From positions 1,984,001 to 2,048,000 of the forward strand of contig NZ_CP175511.1 of the NCBI RefSeq assembly GCF_046058945.1: DNA of 64,000 nt. The letters run 5' to 3'. A program made the translations under genes and the position numbers. Numbering within the stretch: the stretch's first letter is position 1; every line of letters starts with the position of its first letter. This stretch comes from Brochothrix campestris. Its GTDB lineage: Bacteria > Bacillota > Bacilli > Lactobacillales > Listeriaceae. Positions 35,198 through 53,681 of this stretch are shown here, piece after piece. The notes below the pieces were generated by a model. The model saw only the letters and a list, made by a program, of their open reading frames with translations, was not told the DNA's origin and ran no database searches.

Positions 35198-36565
35198 CTA
35201 TTTGTTTTTTAAGTTGTCGGCACATTCTTTTGCTAATCGAATACAATCTGGCATACCGACTCCTTCATACGACATTCCGATAAAATGAAGGTGTTTACCT
35301 GCCGTTTGTTGGCGCAGTTGTTCGACCCTCATGTGATGATTAACGGCATACTGCGGCATTGTTTCACTCATTTTACTCACTTCCACAACTTCCGGGGAAG
35401 CTGTAATTCCCATCAACGCTGATGCCTGCTGTTGGGCGAGAACAATCAGTTCACTGTCGCTCATTCGACTGATGTTCGGTTGATCGCTACGTCCTAAAAA
35501 GATACGTAATAACACACGTCCCTTTGGTACCATATGTGGCCATTTAGTATGCACCCACGTGCACGCTGTCATTTGCTCCGCTTTGGCACGCGTCATTAAA
35601 AAACCTGTTCCTTCTGGCAAAGAAGGGATCTCCGACTGGCGATAACCTAACGAGACAGTTGCTGACGAGGATACAGTTTGGCCCGCTAACGGCGAGTTCA
35701 ATTCGGGTAACAGTCTAGCGACTTGGGGCTGTGTGATTGCAAATACAACCTCATCAACACTCGTTTGACTGCCATCCACAAATGTCAGTTGGTAACGCTG
35801 ATTAGGTAACTCACTCACACGTTCAATGCCCTGATTCGCCTGTAATCGCTCTGGCGGTAATTGGGCAACAAGCGTATTAATTAATTGTATCATTCCACCA
35901 CTTAAAGTTCGGAATGCACCGGTCGTTTTTTTTGTTCCGGTCGTAACAAATTGTTTTTGTTGTTTGCGCAAGCCTTTTAAAAGACTCCCGTGTGTATCAA
36001 GTAACTGTTCCATTGCAGGATACGTCGTCCTCAAACTCATCTGCTTTAAATCCCCCGCGTAAATACCTGAAAATAAAGGCTCAATTAAACGGTTCACCAT
36101 TTCTTCACCAAAACGTTGTTCAAAAAAAGTGCCGAGTGATTGGTCACCAACTCGTGGCTCTGATCGTTTAATTAATTCATACAAAACACGAAGCTTCCCT
36201 CTAACAGTAAATAAGGGACTTTTCAAAAACGGGCCTATTTTGGTAGGAATACCCATAACCGCTCCTTCTGGAATCGGATAAAAATGCCCATGATGACAAA
36301 TATACGACTGACCAGTGGCATTCGCAACAAGTTGGTTAGTTAAACCGAGATCCTTAATTAACTGCATTCCGGCTGGCTTCCGTGCTAAAAAGGAATCAGG
36401 CCCTTTTTCAATTACATAGCCTTGCTGATGAACGGTTTGAATGTGTCCACCAAACCGTGGACTTGCCTCATACAAATGCCATTCAATTGTTGGATCTGCT
36501 TGGTTAAGGTAAAAGGCAGTTGTCAACCCTGACAGCCCTCCGCCGATGATTGCTATTTTTGTCAT
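35198..36565 (-). CDS. hemY: Coproporphyrinogen III oxidase / protoporphyrinogen oxidase (HemY type)
   Basis: An FAD enzyme of late haem synthesis. In Gram-positives this type (CgoX) oxidises coproporphyrinogen III to coproporphyrin III with oxygen. The protein has 455 residues. The N-terminal FAD motif is IIGGGLSGLTTAFYL, followed by GGHIQT and the family pattern EKGPDSFLARKP. The C-terminal end HFIGMSYEGVGMPDCI is also characteristic. It starts 1 nt after the ferrochelatase gene, so the two are cotranscribed. The presence of ChdC next door supports the coproporphyrin-dependent route. Confidence 0.93.
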   Translation of the reverse strand: MTKIAIIGGGLSGLTTAFYLNQADPTIEWHLYEASPRFGGHIQTVHQQGYVIEKGPDSFLARKPAGMQLIKDLGLTNQLVANATGQSYICHHGHFYPIPEGAVMGIPTKIGPFLKSPLFTVRGKLRVLYELIKRSEPRVGDQSLGTFFEQRFGEEMVNRLIEPLFSGIYAGDLKQMSLRTTYPAMEQLLDTHGSLLKGLRKQQKQFVTTGTKKTTGAFRTLSGGMIQLINTLVAQLPPERLQANQGIERVSELPNQRYQLTFVDGSQTSVDEVVFAITQPQVARLLPELNSPLAGQTVSSSATVSLGYRQSEIPSLPEGTGFLMTRAKAEQMTACTWVHTKWPHMVPKGRVLLRIFLGRSDQPNISRMSDSELIVLAQQQASALMGITASPEVVEVSKMSETMPQYAVNHHMRVEQLRQQTAGKHLHFIGMSYEGVGMPDCIRLAKECADNLKNK

Positions 36566-36566
36566 C

Positions 36567-37493
36567 TCACTTTACGCGTGCTTTCAATACAACGTCTGTT
36601 ATCGCTTCAATAAAGAGTGGATCTGTATTTGGCATCTTTAAGCGATGATAATTCGCGCCAATTTCAGCAACAACGTCCTTACATTCGATGTCATTATCAT
36701 ACAAAACTTCTAAATGCTCTGCTACAAATCCTACCGGCGCGTAAATATAGTCAGTGTAGTTTTCTTTGCTCAATTCACGTGTTAAATCCAACACATCAGG
36801 CCCAATCCATTCGTCAGCAGTTCGACCGGCACTTTGCCAACCAACGACATAATTGGTAATCCCAGCCTTTTCAGCAATTAATGCCGCGGTTTTCTTCACT
36901 TCTTGTGGGTAGTAATCGCCATCTTTTAAAATTTTAACAGGGAGGCTATGTGCCGAAAACACAAACATTGCTTTTACCTGTTGTTCAGCACTAAACTGTG
37001 CATTTAAGGCTGTAATTTGATTAGCCCAAAAAGCGATAAACTTTGGTTCTTCATACCAACGTAAAATTTTAGTCAGCTTGATGTCAGCACCCAATTCGTC
37101 GATTTTAGCTTGCGCTCGTGAATGATACGTTTGCGTACTAAAGCCAGAATATTGTGGTGCCAATACGATACCATAAGCTTCTGAGATACCATCCGCCGCC
37201 ATCTCAGTTACGGCATCTTCAATCCATGGTTCAATATGTTTTAAGCCAATGTAAACTTTGTACTCAACATCGGTTTGTGTCTTATTTAACGAGGCTTGTA
37301 ACTTCGCAGCCTGTGCATCCGTAATACGGGCCAATGGTGAAATCCCCCCAATATCACGGTATCGCCCTGCTAATTCGTCATATAACGCTTGTGTTGGTGC
37401 ATGACCATGACGAATATCTGTATAGTAACGTAAAATATCTTCCTCTTTATACGGTGTACCGTAAGCCATCACTAATAATCCAATTTTTTTCAA
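36567..37493 (-). CDS. hemH: Coproporphyrin ferrochelatase
   Basis: Inserts Fe2+ into coproporphyrin III (CpfC role) in the cytoplasm. The protein has about 308 residues. Motifs include LLVMAYGTPYKEEDI at the N-terminus, the metal-site His in FVFSAHSLP (about residue 182), and the conserved acidic site in VGFVAEHLEVLYDNDIE. The longer frame begins at a TTG at 37508 that lies in the ribosome site itself. A TTG at 37493, 8 nt after GGAGG, is the better start. Operon hemH-hemY, divergent from chdC. Confidence 0.94.
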   Translation of the reverse strand: MKKIGLLVMAYGTPYKEEDILRYYTDIRHGHAPTQALYDELAGRYRDIGGISPLARITDAQAAKLQASLNKTQTDVEYKVYIGLKHIEPWIEDAVTEMAADGISEAYGIVLAPQYSGFSTQTYHSRAQAKIDELGADIKLTKILRWYEEPKFIAFWANQITALNAQFSAEQQVKAMFVFSAHSLPVKILKDGDYYPQEVKKTAALIAEKAGITNYVVGWQSAGRTADEWIGPDVLDLTRELSKENYTDYIYAPVGFVAEHLEVLYDNDIECKDVVAEIGANYHRLKMPNTDPLFIEAITDVVLKARVK

Positions 37494-37688
37494 CAAAAAA
37501 ACCTCCAATTATCTTAATTAACTACAGTCTAACATAGTTATTTAGAATAACTATTATCTAAAACGCCTGAAATGTTACTATTTAGTGTCCATTCTCAAAA
37601 TTTTCTATTGAGATATCAGACATATTTGTCTTTTGCAATCACATCATCACGTATAATGAAGATACTAATTAAAAGAGGAGCGATAATA

Positions 37689-38432
37689 ATGGTAGAAGCA
37701 GTTAAAACACATGATGGCTGGTATTGCATGCATGATTTCCGTAAAATAGATTGGGCTAAATGGCGTACCTTAACACAAGAGAAACGTTCACATTTAATCA
37801 GCGATTTTATCAGTTTTATTGATTCACTTGAGAAAATAGCAGAAGAAAAGACCGGGAGCTTCTATCTTTTTGATGTAACAGGTCACAAGGCTGATTTAGG
37901 TTTTATGTTATTGAGACCGGAGTTAAGTGATTTAAATCAAATTGAAAGTCAGTTTAACAAACTGGAAATTGCAGACTATTTTATTCGTGTTCATTCATAC
38001 ATCTCCGTGATTGAATTAAGCACCTACACTGGTGATTCAACCGATCCTAAAGTGATGAAACACATCCAAAATAGACTCTATCCGCAATTACCTCTTAATA
38101 AATATATTTGTTTTTATCCAATGAATAAAAAGCGTGACGGTGATGACAACTGGTACCGTCTACCGATGAATGAGCGGCAACAGCTGATGCGTGATCATGG
38201 GATGATTGGCCGCCAATACGCTGGACAAATTCGTCAATTCATTACAGGTTCAATCGGCTTAGATGATCATGAATGGGGCGTTACTTTATTTAGCAACGAT
38301 GCCTTACAGTTCAAAAAAATTGTCTATGAAATGCGTTTTGATGAGGCAAGCTCTCGTTACGGTGACTTCCCTTACTTTATGGTAGGTGTTCATCTCAAAA
38401 AAGAAGCTGTCCCTGCCTTTCTTTCCTTATAA
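37689..38432 (+). CDS. chdC: Coproheme decarboxylase ChdC (HemQ)
   Basis: Last step of the Gram-positive haem pathway: decarboxylates coproheme III to haem b with H2O2. The 247-residue protein belongs to the chlorite-dismutase superfamily. The signature region YPMNKKRDGDDNWYRLP contains the Tyr that becomes the radical in known ChdCs. HGMIGRQYAGQI and DDHEWGVTLF follow. The start at 37689 follows AGAGGAG; the frame is open further upstream but without a site. It is divergent from hemH-hemY, so all three steps from coproporphyrinogen to haem b are encoded here. Earlier genes are not in the window. Confidence 0.95.
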   Translation: MVEAVKTHDGWYCMHDFRKIDWAKWRTLTQEKRSHLISDFISFIDSLEKIAEEKTGSFYLFDVTGHKADLGFMLLRPELSDLNQIESQFNKLEIADYFIRVHSYISVIELSTYTGDSTDPKVMKHIQNRLYPQLPLNKYICFYPMNKKRDGDDNWYRLPMNERQQLMRDHGMIGRQYAGQIRQFITGSIGLDDHEWGVTLFSNDALQFKKIVYEMRFDEASSRYGDFPYFMVGVHLKKEAVPAFLSL

Positions 38433-38519
38433 TGATGATTAAATTCCTTCGATAACACAAAAAACATTAAAAACGTGGTAGACTATAGCTAGGTATTAAT
38501 GACTTTGAAGGAGGATTTT

Positions 38520-39386
38520 ATGATTCAATTAATTGCAACAGACATGGACGGGACATTACTCGGAAATGATGCGAAAATCACACAAGCAAATGCACAAGCG
38601 ATTAAAGCCGCACAAACAAAAGGATGTCAAGTCGTTGTGGCTACTGGTCGAGACTATGCCAGCGCTTCAGAATTAATAGCCGCACAAAACTTAAACGATG
38701 TTCAACTTATTTGTTTGAACGGGGCCCAAACCCGCTCTGCTAAAGGCGATTTACTAGAAGAAATCACCTTCCCTATCGCGGATATTTTAAGCGTTTATCA
38801 TGCCTTAAAAGACGAAAAAGTTATTTTCCAAGTGTATACGTCAACTGATGTATACGGTGAAAATCGCGACGAAACGATTGCTTTACTAAGCGAATACTTT
38901 TTAAGTATTAACGAGCAACTTCAGACAGAAGATGCGATTGCAATGTCGACTGAATTCACAGATCAACACATTCCTCATTTTGTGGATGACTTCGAGGTCT
39001 TTTTAAACAGTTATACAGCTGAATCCTTCTTAAAAATCATTGTATCAGGGTACCGTAAAGACCTGATTGACTATCTCACACCAAAACTAGCACATCTCGA
39101 TGCAATCGCTATCTCCGCATCAGGTGGTAATAATATTGAAATCACCCATAAAGATGCCCAAAAAGGGATTGCACTACGTCAGCTGGCCCAAAAGTCTAAC
39201 ATTGCACTGAATAATGTGATGGCCATTGGTGATAATTTAAACGATTTATCAATGTTAAGTGTTGTTGGTCATCCGATTGCGATGGGAAATGCGGTCACCA
39301 CCGTGAAAGAAACGGCCAAATATACAACGAAACATAATTACGATAGTGGTGTCGCCCATGCGATTACTAAGTTCGTTTTAAACTAA
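38520..39386 (+). CDS. Cof-type HAD superfamily hydrolase
   Basis: A 288-residue phosphatase of the HAD IIB (Cof/YidA/SupH) group, which usually acts on sugar phosphates or flavin-pathway intermediates. Motif I is DMDGTLLGND near the N-terminus, motif III is a late Lys, and motif IV is GDNLNDLSML. The cap domain lies between about 85 and 195. The ATG at 38520 sits 7 nt after AAGGAGG and is preferred over an upstream in-frame start at 38499. The substrate is unknown. Confidence 0.9.
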   Translation: MIQLIATDMDGTLLGNDAKITQANAQAIKAAQTKGCQVVVATGRDYASASELIAAQNLNDVQLICLNGAQTRSAKGDLLEEITFPIADILSVYHALKDEKVIFQVYTSTDVYGENRDETIALLSEYFLSINEQLQTEDAIAMSTEFTDQHIPHFVDDFEVFLNSYTAESFLKIIVSGYRKDLIDYLTPKLAHLDAIAISASGGNNIEITHKDAQKGIALRQLAQKSNIALNNVMAIGDNLNDLSMLSVVGHPIAMGNAVTTVKETAKYTTKHNYDSGVAHAITKFVLN

Positions 39387-39417
39387 AAACACTATTTTTT
39401 CAAGAGGAGGTCTATAT

Positions 39418-40227
39418 ATGACGATTAAAAAAACATTAACTGTCGCTGGTTCTGACTCAAGTGGTGGAGCTGGCTTACAGGCGGATTTAAAAACATTTCA
39501 AGAATACGGCACCTTTGGTTTTTCGGCGGTGACTTCCATCGTTACAATGGATCCCGACGATAACTGGCGTCATGACGTCACACCGATTGATGCCTTGGTC
39601 GTGAAAGCAGCGCTAAAAACGATTCTATCCGGTGGGCCTGTTGATGCTATGAAAACTGGGATGTTAGGCTCTGTTGCCATCATCGAAGAAACAGCAGCTG
39701 CGATTGAACAACATCACTTGCAAAATGTCGTCATTGATCCAGTAATGGTCTGTAAGGGCGAGGATGAACTGATGCAACCCGAAAACGCAACCGCCATTCG
39801 TGACCTCTTACTGCCGTTAGCAACAGTAGTCACACCAAATTTATTTGAAGCGAGCCAATTAGCAGGAACTGCTCCCATTACTTCATTGGCTGAGATGAAG
39901 AATGCTGCTGTGAAGATTCATCAATTAGGGGCTCAATACGTTGTCATAAAAGGCGGCAAGGCGATTGATAGTGACAAAGCAATCGACCTCTTATTTGATG
40001 GAACAAACTATACGCTACTCGAAGCACCTAAGGATGCCAACAATCATAATCACGGGGCAGGCTGTACGTTTGCCGCTGCGATTACAGCAGGACTTGCTAA
40101 TGGCATGACGGTTGAAGCTGCTGTTTCTAAAGCAAAAGACTTTGTTACAGCAGCGATTACAGGTGGCTTTGCACTGAACGAGTTCATTGGTCCTGTATGG
40201 CACGGTGCCTATAACCGCAACAACTAG
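39418..40227 (+). CDS. pdxK: Pyridoxine / hydroxymethylpyrimidine kinase (ThiD/PdxK family)
   Basis: Phosphorylates B6 vitamers or the thiamine pyrimidine with ATP. The 269-residue protein has the ThiD/PdxK ribokinase-like fold. The N-terminal motif is VAGSDSSGGAGLQADLKTF, VIDPVMVCKG binds phosphate, and the catalytic Asp/oxyanion region reads NHNHGAGCTFAAAI. DSSGGAG and the shape of the DDNWRHDV segment resemble the B. subtilis PdxK type more than true ThiD, but I cannot separate the two firmly. No thiamine genes are nearby. It follows the HAD gene by 31 nt and may share its transcript. Confidence 0.85.
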   Translation: MTIKKTLTVAGSDSSGGAGLQADLKTFQEYGTFGFSAVTSIVTMDPDDNWRHDVTPIDALVVKAALKTILSGGPVDAMKTGMLGSVAIIEETAAAIEQHHLQNVVIDPVMVCKGEDELMQPENATAIRDLLLPLATVVTPNLFEASQLAGTAPITSLAEMKNAAVKIHQLGAQYVVIKGGKAIDSDKAIDLLFDGTNYTLLEAPKDANNHNHGAGCTFAAAITAGLANGMTVEAAVSKAKDFVTAAITGGFALNEFIGPVWHGAYNRNN

Positions 40228-40253
40228 TATTAGAATTTAAGGAGGATCTTTAC

Positions 40254-40808
40254 ATGTCTCAGGAACACCAACCAAAGAGTAAAAAAAATTATGTCGGGCT
40301 AATTATCACCATTTCAATTATTGCTGATATTTTAATTTTAATGCTCTTCTTTTCACCACTCGTCGGATACTCAGGTAAAATTAATTTTGACCTTTACTTA
40401 TTCCCACGATTTAATGCGATTTTTAATAGTTTCACCTTTATCTTTCTCTGTATGGCACTGTGGGCGATTATTAAGAAGAAAAACATCAAGTTGCATAAAG
40501 GCTTTATTTTAGCTGCATGGTCATCAACAATGTTATTCTTATTTTCTTATTTAACCTTTCACTTTTTACAGAGTGAATCACCAACTTTCGGTGGTGAAGG
40601 TTTTATTCGTCCAATTTACTTTACTATTTTGATTAGTCATAGTATTTTAGCAGCCTTAGTCGTACCATTAGCAATGTTCGCTACTTGGTGGGGCTGGTCG
40701 CTGCAAACGCTCAAACATAAAAAAATTGTGCGTTGGACGATGCCAATTTGGTTATATGTGAGCATTACTGGTGTGATTGTTTATCTCTTCATGGCACCTT
40801 ATTATTAA
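40254..40808 (+). CDS. DUF420 family membrane protein (CtaM/YozB-like)
   Basis: A 184-residue protein with five membrane segments. Conserved-looking His residues occur in KLHKGF, YLTFHFL and ILISHSILAA, as expected for a haem-binding membrane protein. DUF420 members include Staphylococcus aureus CtaM, which is needed to mature aa3-type quinol oxidase. That would fit with the haem-synthesis genes 3-5 kb upstream, but the role here is inferred. AAGGAGGATC precedes the ATG, 26 nt after pdxK. Confidence 0.88.
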   Translation: MSQEHQPKSKKNYVGLIITISIIADILILMLFFSPLVGYSGKINFDLYLFPRFNAIFNSFTFIFLCMALWAIIKKKNIKLHKGFILAAWSSTMLFLFSYLTFHFLQSESPTFGGEGFIRPIYFTILISHSILAALVVPLAMFATWWGWSLQTLKHKKIVRWTMPIWLYVSITGVIVYLFMAPYY

Positions 40809-40815
40809 ATAAAGT

Positions 40816-40871
40816 TCAAAAAAAGACTGACGTTATTCGTGGCTTAAACGAATAGCGTCAGTCTTTTTTTT
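40816..40871. terminator. Bidirectional terminator between the DUF420 gene and trhO
   Basis: A stem of about 16 bp, AAGACTGACGTTATTCG / CGAATAGCGTCAGTCTT, with A and T runs on both sides. Confidence 0.9.
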
Positions 40872-40873
40872 AT

Positions 40874-41836
40874 TTATTTTCCGTCAGTAATAAGGGCTAA
40901 TCTCTCAGCAAATTGTGCGTCGGTTAAGTCATGACGTTTAGCGTATAGGTTGTCCTCATGAACACGACATGTGTGACAGCAACTGCCCAAATATTTTTCT
41001 TCATTCTCAACATGCGTTAAGATTTGTTTGTTGCAGCGAGGGTTGGCACAGTTGATATAACGCTCACAAGGTGTGCCATCAAAATGTTCAACACCAACGA
41101 TAACTTCTTCAACGTGATTAATTGGCACTGAGATACGCTTATCAAAGACGTACATTTTACCGTCCCATAAATCGCCTTTGACTTTTTCATCTTTACCGTA
41201 AGTTGCAATTCCACCATCGAGTTGGCCCACATCTTTAAAGCCTTCACGAACAAGGTAACCAGAAAACTTCTCACAGCGAATACCACCTGTACAATAAGTT
41301 ACTACACGTTTATCCATCAATTCATCTTTATGATCTTGCACCCATTGTGGCAATTCACGGAATGAACGAATATCTGGACGAATCGCACCACGGAAATGAC
41401 CTAAATCATATTCATAGTCATTACGTGCATCTAATACAACTGTATTTTCATCTAATAATGCTTCTCTGAATTTCTCAGCATCCAAGTATTCACCTGTCAC
41501 TTCATGTGGATTGATATCTTCTTCTAATTCAAGGGCAACAATTTCTGCGCGAGGACGACAATGCATTTTATTAAAGACGTGTCCCTCTGCCATATCAATT
41601 TTAAATTTAATACCAGCAAACATTGGATCAGCTTGCATATCTTTAACATATTGATTTGTCTTTTCAATCGTACCAGATACAGTACCGTTAATACCTTCTG
41701 CTCCTACTAAAATACGACCTTTCAATTCTAAATCTTTACAATAAGCTAAATGATTCGCAGCAAATTCCGTTGGATTTTCAATTGGTGTGTATAAGTAATA
41801 GAGTAAAACCTGATAAGCTTCTTTTGTTTCATTCAT
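40874..41836 (-). CDS. trhO: tRNA uridine(34) hydroxylase TrhO (rhodanese family)
   Basis: Hydroxylates U34 of certain tRNAs using oxygen, the first step to (m)cmo5U/mo5U. The 320-residue protein has an N-terminal acylphosphatase-like region (YYLYTPIENP, EGINGTVSG), a central rhodanese domain with active-site Cys in VVTYCTGGIRCEKFSGYL, and a C-terminal Cys-rich part (CANPRCNKQIL, GSCCHTCRVH) that may bind zinc. AAAGGAG precedes the ATG. It has a long (over 500 nt) upstream region shared with the MarR-like gene. Confidence 0.93.
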   Translation of the reverse strand: MNETKEAYQVLLYYLYTPIENPTEFAANHLAYCKDLELKGRILVGAEGINGTVSGTIEKTNQYVKDMQADPMFAGIKFKIDMAEGHVFNKMHCRPRAEIVALELEEDINPHEVTGEYLDAEKFREALLDENTVVLDARNDYEYDLGHFRGAIRPDIRSFRELPQWVQDHKDELMDKRVVTYCTGGIRCEKFSGYLVREGFKDVGQLDGGIATYGKDEKVKGDLWDGKMYVFDKRISVPINHVEEVIVGVEHFDGTPCERYINCANPRCNKQILTHVENEEKYLGSCCHTCRVHEDNLYAKRHDLTDAQFAERLALITDGK

Positions 41837-41978
41837 TTAAATATTCTCCTTTCAATACGTTCATACTATAATTACAACTCTTATATTATATCATGATTTA
41901 CTAAAAAAAAACTATTAATAACTATTGATTCAGTTTCGAAATAAAGTCCTGGCAACCTTCATTTTCTGTCGAATTCAA

Positions 41979-42007
41979 TTGTAGTGAGTTTGTCTATCAG
42001 ATAATAA
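41979..42007 (+). promoter_or_regulatory. Possible sigmaA promoter before the structured region
   Basis: TTGTAG and TAATAA with a 17-nt spacer. A transcript would begin about 42014, just ahead of the inverted repeats. Confidence 0.35.
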
Positions 42008-42244
42008 GACTTAATTGAAATCCTATTGAACAAGCTGTTTTCACTTTTGTTCTAGGCACGACGAACGAGAAACGTTGTGTATACTGTGATGTGCCTAATC
42101 CCGAGTGAGCAAACCGTAACGACCTAGAACAGCATTTATCTTCAGGCTCACCATTGATTGACCTCTGCTAACGTAAATAATTCTTATACCATTCGATAAC
42201 AAAAGAACTACTCCCTTTCCCCTATTTATTAGCTTCCTCAAAAA

Positions 42245-42273
42245 TTGTAATTTCAGTCGTATTTTGCTATACT
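42245..42273 (+). promoter_or_regulatory. SigmaA promoter of the MarR-like gene
   Basis: TTGTAA and TATACT are 17 nt apart. The leader would be about 100 nt and contains the hairpin at 42324-42345. Confidence 0.6.
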
Positions 42274-42323
42274 GAATAGGAGTTATAGAAGAAGTGATGA
42301 GTTGACTAATCTTCCTTTCCGTT

Positions 42324-42345
42324 GGGAGATAACGCGTATCTTCCC
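42324..42345 (+). promoter_or_regulatory. Leader hairpin or operator before the MarR-like gene
   Basis: GGGAGATA-ACGCG-TATCTTCCC is an imperfect inverted repeat (one bulge) between promoter and start codon. It could be an operator for the regulator itself or an RNA hairpin. Confidence 0.4.
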
Positions 42346-42379
42346 TAACGACATTTAGTATATAAAAGGAGATTAACTG

Positions 42380-42841
42380 ATGAAATCTTATCAAAACAAC
42401 GATTCAACCGAACAAATTGCTCATGAACTTGCCCATACTTTTAGACTAGGTACTTTTAAAACTGAAATTAATGAAGCTGAAACAAAATTAAAATGGTCTA
42501 CCTACCTTATTTTAGATTTACTCGATGAAAAACCGAAGTTATCAGCCAACAAAATTGCTGATGTTTACCATATTGATGTTGATAAAGTCAAAAAACAGCT
42601 GAAAGAAATGGTTATTGATGGTGTCCTTCGTGTTGAAACAAGCATTGAAGATAAAAAACTTAAATATTATTCTTTAACAGAAAGTGGTCGCTATTTTTTA
42701 AAAAAAGCACACCAAGCCCGTCATCAGGTTTATGATGGTCTCGTTTCCGAATGGTCTGAAGATGAACGTCTGCAATTTGCTGGCTTAATCCGTAAATTCA
42801 ATGTCGAACTAAATAAAAAAGATTTAACATCTTCAATCTAA
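42380..42841 (+). CDS. MarR-like winged-helix transcriptional regulator
   Basis: A 153-residue protein with a central winged helix (about 35-110): LSANKIADVYHIDVDKVKKQLKEMVIDGVLRVE, read in short pieces, then DKKLKYYSLTESGRYFLKKA for the wing. Helices at both ends would form the dimer interface, as in MarR. AAAGGAGATTAACTG precedes the ATG. No target gene is adjacent on the same strand, since it is followed by a terminator and the convergent rRNA operon. The ligand and targets are unknown. Confidence 0.8.
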   Translation: MKSYQNNDSTEQIAHELAHTFRLGTFKTEINEAETKLKWSTYLILDLLDEKPKLSANKIADVYHIDVDKVKKQLKEMVIDGVLRVETSIEDKKLKYYSLTESGRYFLKKAHQARHQVYDGLVSEWSEDERLQFAGLIRKFNVELNKKDLTSSI

Positions 42842-42876
42842 GTGCTTATAGGCTCAATACTACCAACTTAATAGTG

Positions 42877-42912
42877 AAAAAAGGAGCGGATAAATCCGCT
42901 CCTTTTTTCATG
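42877..42912. terminator. Bidirectional terminator after the MarR-like gene
   Basis: The stem AAAAAAGGAGCGGA / TCCGCTCCTTTTTT with a short loop. Confidence 0.88.
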
Positions 42913-42923
42913 TTTTTAAAAAT

Positions 42924-42952
42924 CAAAAAAAAGACACCCTTTTGGATGTCTT
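42924..42952 (-). terminator. Terminator of the downstream rRNA operon
   Basis: The stem AAGACATCC / GGGTGTCTT with loop AAAA and an eight-T run on the minus strand, immediately after the last 5S gene. Confidence 0.82.
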
Positions 42953-42956
42953 AGTT

Positions 42957-43072
<116 letters not shown>

Positions 43073-43076
43073 CTAT

Positions 43077-43192
<116 letters not shown>

Positions 43193-43460
43193 CATGTGTT
43201 TGAATTTCATCTAACCATCGTTCTTCATCGTTGTCTCCTTCGTCTCAATTGTCACATACAAACGTACGCTCCGCAATCAACTCATTGACGCCTTGAATAA
43301 CTTGCTTATCTAAAATTCACATTAATAGATAAATCATCTACTAATTGCTTGGATAATTATGAAATTTTCATGAAAGCTTGCACTCTCAAAACTGAATACT
43401 AATTGATGTTTTTTCGAAAGGTAACAACCCATCGTCATTTTCGCTTTTAAAACTTAATAA

Positions 43461-46388
<2,928 letters not shown>

Positions 46389-46683
46389 TTCAGATTTGTG
46401 TTCGTTGTTAAACAACTACTAACGCCTCTTTACTAATCACCTTACGGCTTTTAGTTCGACATAATGAACATATGTCTGGTTGGTCGTGCGATACGACCTG
46501 ATGATTATAAATCACCTAAAATGAGTCTCGGTTGTTACTTGGTCTTTCTATTTCATATCAATTAGTATTCAGTTTTCAAAGAACAAACATAAATGAGAAG
46601 ATTGACTTCTCAAAACTAAACGAACAAGCAGATGTCATACAACAATTAATGTAACTTATCACACCCGAAGGTGTGTTCCTATT

Positions 46684-48238
<1,555 letters not shown>

Positions 48239-48407
48239 AGTAACGGTGTTTAAACCGTCAAATGATCCTTAACTAGTTCGCTAGCTAAAAATTTATTACT
48301 TATTGTCGTTACGAAATTAATTGGTTAAACTCCTAAGAGTTTAAGCATATAACATCTTTTTGTTCGTTCAGTTTTCAAAGGTCAATCGTTGACTTAACAA
48401 CTTAATA

Positions 48408-48436
48408 ATCATACCATGATGAGTGATTAATGTCAA
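48408..48436 (-). promoter_or_regulatory. Promoter of the downstream rRNA operon
   Basis: TTGACA and TATGAT with a 17-nt spacer, between the 5S of the upstream operon and the 16S of this one. It gives the operon an independent start. Confidence 0.8.
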
Positions 48437-48457
48437 GCACTAATCTCATAGTAGATT

Positions 48458-48573
<116 letters not shown>

Positions 48574-48697
48574 CAGATAAATATGTCTGGATAATTATGA
48601 AATTATCATGAAAGTTTGCACTCTCAAAACTGAATACTAATTGATTTTTTTCGAAAGGTAACAACCCATCGTCATTTTCGCTTTTAAAACTTAATAA

Positions 48698-51625
<2,928 letters not shown>

Positions 51626-51920
51626 TTCAGATTTGTGTTCGTTGTTAAACAACTACTAACGCCTCTTTACTAATCACCTTACGGCTTTTAGTTCGACATA
51701 ATGAACATATGTCTGGTTGGTCGTGCGATACGACCTGATGATTATAAATCACCTAAAATGAGTCTCGGTTGTTACTTGGTCTTTCTATTTCATATCAATT
51801 AGTATTCAGTTTTCAAAGAACAAACATAAATGAGAAGATTGACTTCTCAAAACTAAACGAACAAGCAGATGTCATACAACAATTAATGTAACTTATCACA
51901 CCCGAAGGTGTGTTCCTATT

Positions 51921-53475
<1,555 letters not shown>

Positions 53476-53652
53476 AGTAACGGTGTTTAAACCGTCAAAT
53501 GATCCTTAACTAGTTCGCTAGCTAAAAATTTATTACTTATTGTCGTTACGAAATTAATTGGTTAAACTCCTAAGAGTTTAAGCATATAACATCTTTTTGT
53601 TCGTTCAGTTTTCAAAGGTCAATCGTTATCGGCTCTCGCTGACAACTACTTT

Positions 53653-53681
53653 AGTATAGCACATCTATTGACTTTCGTCAA
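53653..53681 (-). promoter_or_regulatory. Promoter of the upstream rRNA operon
   Basis: TTGACG and TATACT with a 17-nt spacer, about 180 nt before 16S. Confidence 0.8.

Larger units (their letters stand above)
41837..42379. other. 543-nt intergenic region with structured core
   Basis: No convincing gene is present. It holds promoter-like sequences reading right (41979-42007 and 42245-42273), a dense set of inverted repeats (42028-42133) with mutually exclusive pairings, and a hairpin just before the MarR-like gene (42324-42345). It matches no RNA family that I can name (not tmRNA, RNase P RNA, SRP RNA or T-box by their conserved motifs). Confidence 0.5.

Noticed and set aside
42095..42394. 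A 99-codon minus-strand frame upstream of the MarR-like gene
   Set aside because: No ribosome site, poor composition, and it runs across the promoter, leader and start of the real plus-strand gene.
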